Source: Chara braunii (Eukaryota > Streptophyta > Charophyceae > Charales > Characeae). Taken from it: a stretch of 44,550 nt of DNA. The position numbers and the translations under genes are program-made. Under the pieces are notes generated by a model. That model was given only the letters and a program-made list of their open reading frames with translations. It was not told where the DNA came from and did not search any database. The stretch is taken from NCBI GenBank assembly GCA_003427395.1, contig BFEA01000069.1, positions 2,200,052 to 2,244,601 on the forward strand. Reading direction: 5' to 3'. Positions 31,091-39,474 of this stretch are shown here, in pieces. Position 1 is the stretch's first letter, and every line of letters begins with the position of its first letter.

Positions 31091-31486
31091 ATCAGTAATC
31101 GAGACAGAGAGAGAGCAAAGAGAGTGAGAGAGAAGAGAGTTAACAAATGAGAGAGATAGTGTGAGAGAGAGAAAGAGAAGAGAGAGGGTAGTAGTGCAGT
31201 AAGTTGTGGGCCGGTGAGGGTGAGACGGAGAGTGAGTGGGGCAGCGTGTGCAAGAGCGCCAAACAGTCCGAGATTGAGAGACCAAGTTATAGTGCACATG
31301 CAGGAGAATAGTTGAAGGCATCCTCAGCCCACGGTGGTGTTGACGTCTACGGACTCGAGTTCCTTGCAATTACTGGCAGATGCACACTCGAGGTCACAAT
31401 GGATAGAAGGCAAAGAATATGTAGATGAATCTTGGTGCGTTTCCGCTGGTGAATCATTCCTGTTTTTTTTATTATTATAATTTTTC

Positions 31487-31520
<34 letters not shown>

Positions 31521-31840
31521 TTTATCTGATGGACAGTTGACTGAACCTGCAGTTTGGAACTGTATCTACCCGTGCTCTCGTTGAAGGTTCACTCCGCTTT
31601 TCCTCATTGGATAAGTAGCCAAGCGACCCCCTGTCGACTGACAATGAAGAAACAGAGATGTATGTTACCCCGTTTAAGCTGAAGGTACATTCTCATTTCC
31701 CTCAAATTTGAGCCCTTGGCGTGCTGCAGAAACTCAATGATATGGTGAACTATCCTTCCATGTTCATGCTGAAGAATCATTCTCACCTAGTCATTTGGTG
31801 GCTGGTCCAGCGGGACCGCGGCGTCTGTGTGCCACAACAG
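31521..31840. other. Gene-free stretch with small duplicated phrases
   Basis: No domain-bearing frame. Related phrases such as TTGAAGGTTCACTC / CTGAAGGTACATTCTCATTTCC / CTGAAGAATCATTCTCACC recur, suggesting a degenerate ~90-bp repeat. Confidence 0.4.
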
Positions 31841-32140
31841 AGAGAGAGAAAGCGAGGGCGACTGACCGCACAGGAGGGAGAGAGAGTGAGAGAGACTGCG
31901 CAGGGACAGAGAGAGAGAGAGTGCACAGTGAGAGAGAGAGAGTGCACAACGAGAGAGGGAGTGTGGAGTGAGAGAGAGAGTGTACTCAGTGAATGAGGGG
32001 GAGAGCGCTCAGTGAACGAGAGAGGGTGTACACAGCAGGAGAGAGAAAGAGCGAGAGAGAAGGAGACAGCACGGCGGGAGAGAGGGACTGCAGGCAGAGA
32101 GGGGGAGTGGGAGAGAGCAACTGCACAGCGGGAGAGAACG
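31841..32140. repeat. Second GAGA-rich tract
   Basis: Interrupted (GA)n with AGTGCACA, CTGCGCAG and AGTGAACGAG inserts, matching the style of the tract at 30,137-30,330. A common origin of the two tracts is likely. Confidence 0.85.
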
Positions 32141-32680
32141 GTAAAAAATATTATTGACCAAACTATTCATTAAGTTTAATGGTCTGATAGGGAATGGATT
32201 GAGCTTCGTGCGGGCAGGGGTGACAAGCAATACTACTTTGGTGGGTGTTATCTCATCGTCTTGATCTCCTTGTTGCTCCCTCTATGTGCTGACCTGACAG
32301 ACAGTAAACCAATCTTGCTGTGGAATGAACTCGGTGATCTGATTATCGGCTATTCGAATTGGCTGCTGGAAGAACATGTTGAACCAACTGTTGACTATTT
32401 AATTTTTCGGCAAAAAAAAAAGAGTTCGCTGACCCGATTGTTGACTAATCAACCTTGCTACAGAGAGAATTAACCGAGCTAATAGTTGACTATCGTATCT
32501 AGCTGCTGAACGAGCGTGCCGAACTGGCACGTGGGTCTCCGAACTTGCTGTTGAGAGAAAAAGGAAACATGTGCGTGACGACATACTAAAGCCCCGATCC
32601 CTGCTGGTCGCCGAGGACCTCGGAAGCGGGCGCGGCGAGTGACAGGCGCCGTTGCTCTTGGCTTCGGCGAACGGTAGGCG
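32141..32680. other. Gene-free stretch
   Basis: Repeated words such as GACCGATTGTTGACTAATC, AACCAACTGTTGACTATTT and GCTAATAGTTGACTATCG (32,385-32,500) suggest a degenerate ~65-bp repeat. No gene was recognised. Confidence 0.45.
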
Positions 32681-33522
32681 CCCCTCCCCGGATTTCCTCA
32701 CACCGGGTCCGACATCCTGCCCGATCATCCATCTTGGAAGGATGACCACATCCACTTCCTGCTTGAGCCACAACGTCATTCGCCTGAGCTGGAATGGGGC
32801 CATGACATGGTGTGGCATCCGGGAGTCATCCAGCCAGCGATACGAAAGGGCGAGTGGGTTATGGCAGTCGCAATCCCGGGCGCGGGATGGGTGTCACTCC
32901 CGCGTGAGTCGAAGTCTAACTTCCTGTACCTGCTCGACTGTTCGACGAGCTTAAGGACAAGTGCTGGTTGGAATTGATGGAGGACTACTACGACCTCGAC
33001 ACGAGTCTGTCGAAAGGCGTGGTGGACTGGAAAGTGCCCCCTCCCAGTGGGCCGGACGGTAGTTCCGGGGGGGGGTCACCTGGAAGTGGAGGGGATGGGG
33101 GTGGTGGCCCGGGGGCTGGCAAAGGAATCCCGCCTAGTGGGGAGAGAGGGTCTCACGGCCGCAACACGGCACCGGGAGGCAGCGACGGGGTGGCGGGTTT
33201 CGCCGTCGACCGGCCTCCGTCGACAGGCAGGTGGCCGGAGCGTACAGCACAATCCGCCGACCTCCCGACTTCGTCCGTGGGCTCAGCGAGGGACACGTTG
33301 GCAGCCTTGCTTGCTCTGGGCAGTCGCTCCGGCAGAAAGTTGAAGTCTGTCAGGATCCGAACTACGTCCGGTGCGGAGCCGCCAGAGCGGTCCGGAATGC
33401 AAAGCCGCTCGGGGTCGGGGGAGCCAAGCAAGGATCCCAAAATTGGCAGCATTGTGGCACGGGACGGAAACGTCGAAAAGGTGTTGCCTGAGCGGGAGCG
33501 ATGGCCGCAAGGATTGCAGTGA
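32681..33522 (+). pseudogene. Fragment of a repeated unknown protein, Gly/Ser-rich C-terminus
   Basis: A frame from about 32,680 reads DILPDHPSWKDDHIHFLL, EPQRHSPELEWGHDMVWHPG and KGEWVMAVAIPGAGWVSLP. After an apparent one- or two-base shift near 32,940 it continues as FDELKDKCWLELMEDYYDLD, SKGVVDW and a long Gly/Ser/Pro-rich tail to 33,522. Loss of frame in mid-domain marks it as a broken gene copy. The family is not recognised; the aromatic- and acid-rich core looks like a folded domain. A P24-like site (33,342-33,364) lies within the tail's coding frame and another (33,561-33,584) just after it. The long minus-strand frame across this region is set by composition. Confidence 0.45.
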
Positions 33523-33615
33523 GAGGCTGCAAGTACAGGGTCCGGCGACACAGAGACAACGAAGTCCGCCGAGATCCGAACTTCTTCCGGCGGGGGGTGT
33601 CGGCCAGGGATTGTC

Positions 33616-34412
33616 GTGCCGTTGAGAGGCGCAGCGTGCACGGAGACGGAAGGGCGGTCCTCGGGATTCAACACGGGTACCGTGGAAGGGGATGAGTTTC
33701 GTGGAAGGGAAGTAGGGGAGAATATGGAGGAACGAAGGGGAGCGCAAGAAGGGGAGGAAGAAGGGAAAGAAGAGGAGGAAGGGGAGGAACCGGGAGAAAC
33801 GGAGTTACTTGATTCGCTTGAAGGAACGGAGGGTGGCGGATCTGGAGAAGACGAAGTGGAGCACAGTGAGGACGATGCCGGATCTGGAGAGTCGAGTTCG
33901 GACAACTGTACGGAGAGCATCACGAGGATGATGTCGACGACGATGCCACAACAATAGAGATGAAGACACAGGTTGTTAGCAGCCTTTCCGCAGAGCCTGA
34001 AGATTATGCGGTCCGACCACTGACGTCTGCTGTCAACTTGCAACACCGCTTCGACGAGGCTTCCGTCGCTATCAGCCCGTCTAAAACAAGTCGGCGTATA
34101 AGCATCGACGAAGTTATCGACGGTATCCTCGGCGACCACAACGTGTTTGCTCGTCCGTCCACAACGCCTGACGTCGAGGAAACTGGCAACGTCACGTCTT
34201 CCGTGGCAGCTGCCCTCGCTTCGTCGCCACCGAAGTCTCTGGTCCTTCCGGCCACCCTTGCCGCCGGAGAGAAAGGCGAGGTCGGGGGACGACAACGTGT
34301 CACGTCCCCAAGAAAATCGAGGGTCGGCGGTCAAGCTCTCGACGTGCTCGCTTTGCCCGCGCCAAATTCCCCATCGAAGAAGCGGAGAGAGAAACAGACT
34401 GGTAAGCCATGA
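33616..34412 (+). pseudogene. Acidic, low-complexity hypothetical protein, one frameshift
   Basis: A plus-strand frame from 33,616 encodes a Glu/Gly/Ser-rich region (EEGKEEEEGEEPGE) and, after a shift near 33,915, continues as EHHEDDVDDD, AVRPLTSAVNLQHRFDEAS, RRISIDEVIDGILGDHNVF and a basic tail (SPSKKRREKQTG) ending at 34,412. The part from 33,960 to 34,412 is open from an ATG (150 codons) and has the most protein-like composition. KKRR near the end could act as a nuclear localisation signal. It follows the fragment at 32.7-33.5 kb on the same strand and may be the same gene. Function unknown. Confidence 0.35.
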
Positions 34413-34719
34413 AGAACGCCACACTGCCTGCGCGTCCAGATGTCGGCGGATTACAGTCCGCGCTATACACACGACGACTATCCGCACTGTCTGTCAATAC
34501 AAGAAGTTCCGGATGCCGGCATACTACAGCCACCAGCCCTTCCTAATACATCCCGTCGGCTTATCTGTCACTCGGCCGGGTTGCTGGTCGAGGGCGGCGA
34601 AAACTTCGTCGAAAAACTTACACTACATCCAAGGAAGGATTTGCCCCGGCTGAGGAAGTGGCCAAGGGGCTAAGAAAGTGGCCAAGTAGATGGACTGACG
34701 GTTTTCCCTTCTCGGTTTT

Positions 34720-34813
34720 AGTCCACCGGGATCCGAACTTCCTTTGTCGATGCGTGATGTGGTCAGTCTCAGTGGGGCTGGTGTATTGAAAAGTCCGCCG
34801 CAGTCCGAACTTC
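34720..34813 (+). repeat. Two P24 motif copies
   Basis: AGTCCACCGGGATCCGAACTT at 34,721-34,741 and AAGTCCGCCGCAGTCCGAACTTC at about 34,791-34,813. They lie about 230-330 bp upstream of the first visible exon of the protease gene. Confidence 0.7.
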
Positions 34814-35046
34814 AGGGATTGCTGGCCTTTGGCTTCTGTGAGTTGTGGTGGTTTTCCTTTGCGAAGTGCGGGGGTGTTAAGCTCGAATGTTGCAGTCGTT
34901 TTGTTTTCCAGTAGCACAACCGCACCTGGGTGCACATGACCACGCAAAATCAGGGTCCTATGGTCGGAGAGGTTCTGGTTGACTATTGCGTCTGTGCGAT
35001 TGTATGATTCTCATTTTCTGTTCTGTCTTTTTTTCTGTTATACAAG

Positions 35047-36120
35047 GGTAGGGTTATCTCGAACACGGAGGTCCTCCAAATATCCAGAGCACATATTGCA
35101 GAAAGTCCCCGGGTTGACTATAAAACACAAGGATATGTTAAAGGCATCAGGGGTTGATGTCGAGATCGGGAAGAAGGAGTACACTGTTGCCATTGAGGAA
35201 TGTCTTTCCCTTCTTGCCCTAGAGAAAGGGACAAATCCACGATCTGTGAATAGGGGTCAGACCATGTATGAGAAGTACCGTCATGCACCAGGGGATAATG
35301 CATAAAACTCCATTTCTCACTACCCCACGTGTCCTTTGTTCGATGTTGTGCAGTGCAGGCTGCAAATGCAGCACGCAGGAGAAGTTTCGTTGCAGCGATT
35401 GAGCGTCTGAGCTTGCGGGTTTTGGACGACATTGTACGAGGCTCGGTGCCATCCCACACTGTTCTCTCTATAATGGGCGATGGTCAATTTCGGATTGCAG
35501 CAAAAGATCTCCTCACCCTACTGCATGTCGACGACAGGGTGAATGATGAGGTGGTCAATTTCTATATGGCATTGTTGGGGTCAACCGCATGTGGGTCACG
35601 TGACATCTCGTCGAGCCTTCAAGTCTTCACCTTTAATTCGTTCTTCATCAGTAAACTGCGACTTCAAGGACACGGTGGGGTGCAGAGGTGGGCTAGAAAC
35701 GTAGATTTGCTTCGTTACGATATTGTCTTCGTTCCTGTCCACAAAGATGATGATCACTGGATCCTCCTTTCCGTCAACATGAGAGATGATGTTGTCAAAA
35801 TTTTTGATTCTTTTCCTCGCGTTGTAGCTGATTTTAGTTTTTACCTTTGTGTTTTCGGGTTGATTGTGCTATATTTGGAACGTCAAACATCACATAGGCG
35901 GTCGGGTAGGAATTGGAAGTTGATAGTGGGAAATGTTGTGGTGGGTGGAGTTCCGAGACAAGTGGATGGAGCAAGCTGTGGGGTCTTTATGTTGATGTAT
36001 CCGACGTTGTTGAAACGTGGAGATCGATCGCCTTTCCGGTTCTCTTATAAACATATTCCGCTTCTTAGACGACAATTAGCATCATGTGTCTTAGAACATC
36101 GTTGTCTTTCATGGATTTGA
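35047..36120 (+). CDS. Ulp1/C48-family cysteine protease (SUMO protease-like)
   Basis: Ulp1-type proteases mature SUMO or remove it from nuclear targets. The visible gene has an exon starting after a TTATACAAG acceptor (to 35,279), a 74-nt GT-AG intron (35,280-35,353) and a last exon to the TGA at 36,118-36,120; splicing joins the frames as EKY-LQAANAARRR. The last exon carries the family signatures: VNDEVVNFYMALL, FNSFFISKL, the catalytic His in HKDDDHWILL, Asp in VKIFDSF, the Gln of the oxyanion hole in PRQVDGASCGVF and the nucleophile Cys in the same block. No stop or shift breaks the domain, so it could be active. The first exon (EHILQKVPGLTIKHKDML...) has no known domain, and upstream exons are not seen. 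Such proteases are both host genes and common passengers of plant DNA transposons; no transposase lies beside this one. Confidence 0.8.
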
Positions 36121-36600
36121 TTGACTTCGAAACTCTTTTCTTAAGGTGTTCCATTCGTTGTTCATAAAATTTTGTAAATCGAGATATTTTTCAACTGTCC
36201 TTCTGCCAAAGACATTGCTTTCTTTTGTCGTTCCGAGTTCGGGTTGTCTACGATAAGCTCATTGCATGTCCAGCGTCATGTATGGGCTTTGTAATCTCTG
36301 TCACGTCGCAGTCGTTTCTCATGCAGCGGAACATGTCATACGTTATGTTCCATGTTTCAAATTTTGTTCAACTGGAAGTGTAAACATGATTGTGAAACTG
36401 ATTGGTGGATGCATGAGAAATGTCATCTTATGTGAAATTGGTCAGTGGATGCCCAAACCTTCTTTGCATTACCATTTAAAGTGCGGATATTTATTGTGAA
36501 TGAGCACAATTGAAAGTTTTACACTTGTACATAAAATATCGAAATAAAGTGGTTATTAAAATACACCTTGCCCATCACAACTGTAAACAAGTACCCTCAT
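36121..36600. other. 3' flank of the protease gene
   Basis: A/T-rich sequence that likely includes the 3' untranslated region and an AATAAA-like word near 36,542. No further gene was recognised. Confidence 0.4.
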
Positions 36601-37440
36601 GTCGGGCGAGATGATGAGCGTGCCTATATGCGGAAGTCCGAATCTCTTCAACATCCAAACGATCGTCTCGGGTGAGACGATGGGTGTGCTTGCATAATTT
36701 AGGGATAACCTGGTAAACGAAAATTTGATGTGTTAACCAACAACGGTTCAATCACGACACCTTTCTCATCACATACGTCAGCTTTGAGTTTAACAAGTAT
36801 GGATCTCGGCACACTCCCGCCCATTGTCAGAGTCACAAGTCTTCTAAACAAGTCCGGATCTCATAATACATGTAAACAACCGGCTTCAGCAAGACGATGA
36901 ACTTGCATGTGTAAATTTGGGATAACCGAAAGAATTATACTGAGTCTCTCCAATTCAATCTGATTACATTGCTAATTTTGTTTACAAATTTCAACAACTA
37001 TGGATGTCAGCAAACTTTCGCATTGAGGCGAGTGGATGGGCATGCCTATGTGGAAACACTGCAGTCAAAAATGAATTCGTAAGAAAGAGGACAGTGTCAC
37101 AATATAATATTTTTCATCACATTTATGAAATTGAAGTTTGACAAGTAAGGATCCCGACACACTTCCGCACAGGGTTCCCTGTTTGACGTGCCAATCGTTA
37201 TTCGTTAATGAAGTTTGACTCGTATGGATCCCAACACACTTGCCCACAGGATCACCAGCACGTTTTTGAAGTTCAACAAGTAAGGATCCCAACACACTTT
37301 CGCACAGGGTTCGCGGGTGGCGTGCCTAACATGTGTGGGTCTCTACACGCTTCCGCATTTGGGATTTCATTTATAAAGTTTCACAAGTACGGATCTCAAC
37401 ACGCTTTTGCATGTGGTTAAGCCCTGGATGGGCATGCCTA
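36601..37440 (-). repeat. Array of ~70-bp repeats (AAGTANGGATCYCRRCACACTTYCGCAC)
   Basis: The phrase CAAGTA.GGATC.C..CACRCTT recurs at least six times (near 36,797, 36,858, 37,140, 37,220, 37,278 and 37,386). It is usually followed by CGCACAGGGTT and a GCGTGCC or GGGCATGCCTATG phrase. A larger unit ending in GCATGCCTATGT...CTGCAG.CAAAAAT.AATTCGT occurs twice (37,045-37,095 and 37,430-37,480). The array lies on the 3' side of the minus-strand reverse transcriptase and may belong to that element's terminal region. Confidence 0.75.
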
Positions 37441-37467
37441 TGTTGCTTAGGCTGCAGCCAAAAATAA

Positions 37468-37512
37468 ATTCGTTAGAAAGAGGACACAGTATAATGTCCT
37501 ATTTTAACGAAT
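37468..37512. repeat. Short hairpin sharing a motif with repeat R1
   Basis: ATTCGTTAGAAAGAGGACA (37,468-37,486) and TGTCCTATTTTAACGAAT (37,495-37,512) are complementary around an 8-nt loop. The right arm with its flank, ATAATGTCCTATTTTAACGA, is the same as a segment of repeat R1 copy 1 near 5,873-5,893. Confidence 0.8.
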
Positions 37513-37519
37513 AACATAT

Positions 37520-38216
37520 TTTCTTGATTTCAATGACATTTAGGGGGTAGATCCAAAAAATGTTTAAATCCATTCGTTGCTGGTTGGGATCCAGGAATCT
37601 CATGACAAGAGGGTTGTGTGATCACATGTAGATCATCAATATATCAGTAACTATAGTTAAAGAGGTTGGTTAGAACAGGGTCGTTCGAAGCAAGGATCCT
37701 TTTTACCATCCGATACTCATACTTAAAGAAATACAGATTGCACCAATTTGGTGAGCACGGGAGGCGCATAGGGATGCCTCTTACTTGTCGCCAAACAATC
37801 CCTCCAAGAGTGACAAAACAATGTTCCATCACCCAAGAGCACATTTCTACTACCATTGGTTCCGAAAAAGTGAGTTCGTTACCGGAGGATTTTGAATCTG
37901 TATTAGTGGTTCGGCAGGATACTATACCATTATCTCTAATCCTGCAGCGGACCCATGAATGGGAACGTTGTTTTCTCATCTGTCTGAAAGCTATCTTCAC
38001 AAAAAAGTTCACTGCATCAGGTAACCCATCCTTAGAATCGTCGATGGGAATATTCTCATAGCATTTTGTAATATCCGTAGAAAATACAGAGAAAACCTGT
38101 TGTGGTAGATTCAATAAGTACTCTTGAGTCTGGAACAGATCCAATGATCCACCAGAGTTGTGTATCCACAGACTGGAATTTTTTAGCAGCCCCTGTGATC
38201 TCGCCGCAATGAGTCA
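37520..38216 (-). pseudogene. Reverse transcriptase core (Penelope-like), nonsense and frameshift mutated
   Basis: The minus-strand frame reads LLKNSSLWIHNSGGSLDL, then motif A as FSTDITKCYENIPID. A spacer follows, then motif B as QVRGIPMRLPCSPNWCNLYF, then NLFNYSY, a TGA (37,644-37,646) and YIDDLHVI, which is motif C with its two catalytic Asp. The stop replaces the Arg usual before YIDD, consistent with CGA to TGA. A frame change follows and the sequence continues as IYPLNVIEI, the usual segment after motif C. Motif B has Arg where Gly is usual (PMRLP), a likely inactivating change. The upstream edge at 38,216 is abrupt and meets GC-rich DNA. The missing C-terminal part is represented by the fragment at 5.3-5.7 kb. 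Penelope-type is my best class; another group is possible because no GIY-YIG domain is seen. Confidence 0.65.
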
Positions 38217-38221
38217 TGACC

Positions 38222-38622
38222 TACGTTGACCCTCGGCCGCGGCCGAGTTCGACCGTGGCCGAGGCCGGCGGCCTCGACCGGGACCCCCCCGGCCGCGGCC
38301 GCTCCGCCCGCGTTTTTTCAGCCGATGCCGCGGCTGAACTGGGAGGGGGTTTCGGGAGAGGAGAGCGGGTGTCGGGTGGGGGTGGGGCGCCGCACGCCCT
38401 CGAAGTGAAAGATCGACAAAAAAATAAAAAACGGGGGGGTCCTAAACATGGGTCTAGCAGGGTGGGCCGGGAAAATTATTGCGTCCACCGGACTGCGTTT
38501 CGTTGATGTAGGTGCATAGGGGGGAAGGTAAGCAACACAGAAAAAAAAAAAAAAAAAAATGCACCCCCTGTGGGTTAGTTTTTTTGGGGGTGGGGCCCGT
38601 GGGGGTATCTGGTGGGTGGGAG
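38222..38622. other. GC-rich GGCCG-repeat patch and A/G homopolymer-rich flank
   Basis: From 38,227 to 38,310 GGCCG and GAGTTCGACC words repeat, resembling the decamer array at 44,271-44,360 on the other side of the hAT gene. Then follow G-rich sequence, a run of 19 A (38,541-38,559) and T/G homopolymers up to the adapter. No gene was seen. Sequence quality around the adapter is doubtful. Confidence 0.5.
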
Positions 38623-38660
38623 CTGTCTCTTATACACATCTAGATGTGTATAAGAGACAG
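38623..38660. other. Back-to-back Tn5 mosaic ends: Nextera mate-pair junction adapter (artefact)
   Basis: CTGTCTCTTATACACATCT is followed immediately by its reverse complement AGATGTGTATAAGAGACAG. These are two 19-bp Tn5 mosaic ends head to head, which is the circularisation adapter of Nextera mate-pair libraries and not a natural sequence. The MCIRDS peptide in frames from this point is its translation. The two sides of this point may not be adjacent in the genome. Confidence 0.97.
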
Positions 38661-39474
38661 CCGTGGGACCGTGGGCCCCCGTGGGGGGATGGGGGTCCCC
38701 CGGTTCCGTGGGTGGGTTTGTCGTTGGGTTGAGTGGGGGAGGGGGGAGGGGGGACCGTGGGGGCACTGCGTGGGTCTGGGTTCAAGTGAAGTGCAAGTAC
38801 ATAGTCTCCCACTGCAAGCGGCGGGATACTGGGTACTTGAACTTGGACATCAGGGGCGTGGGGGTTGGGCGGGGGTTGGGTGGGGGTTGGGTGGGGCCTT
38901 GATGGGGGTGCGTATGGTAGAGCAGAGACAGCCTCAGGCAGGCATCAATTTCATTCGTGAGGCTGGTGAAATAACACATTGATTAGCATATCATCCATGT
39001 TTGGCATACCAAATTTACAACACATTCACAATGAGGGCAACCATAACATGCATGTGTGTGACATCAGACAAAGATACAATTTGCAACATTGCGACAACAA
39101 TTTCCGCTCTGTGTGGGACATTTAAGACAACAAAACACTCACCGAACAACAGCGACTCACATGCAAAAGTGAGTGTGGAAGAGGAGCACGTAGAAGAACA
39201 AGACAATGGAAAAAAAAAACTCCACTCCAAATGCATATCTATGTGTCTGAAGCCAAGAACCGGACCCGTCAACGTCATCCAAACCGTGACACACGGTGCC
39301 TAACTAAGGCGATCGTACCATCCGTCCCTGGGGAAACTACCCTATGAAAACAGCGTCATGTACAACACTATGATACAACCTCGAGCAACAACATCAACAT
39401 GAATATGAACCTACCCTGTCAAAACGACGTCCTGTAAAAAAAAACAAAAAAAAAAAAAACAAATAAAAAAGGCA
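38661..39474. other. Gene-free stretch between the adapter and the hAT gene 3' end
   Basis: G-rich sequence with a GGGGGTTGGGTGGGG-type tandem repeat (38,860-38,900), then balanced sequence. An A-rich patch at 39,436-39,470 lies just after the stop codon of the hAT gene and could be part of its 3' end. The frame at 39,001-39,303 has no recognised domain. Confidence 0.45.

Noticed and set aside
33153-34487. 444-codon minus-strand frame, Ser/Pro-rich
   Set aside because: It is antisense to the acidic and Gly-rich plus-strand frames, and its composition (Ser/Pro/Arg) is what GAG/GAA-rich plus-strand DNA gives on the other strand. No domain.
36601-37440. CRISPR-like array
   Set aside because: Repeat units are degenerate, spacers are not of constant length, and the context is eukaryotic.
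38454-38982. Frames containing MCIRDS
   Set aside because: This peptide is the translation of the Tn5 mosaic end and results from the adapter artefact.
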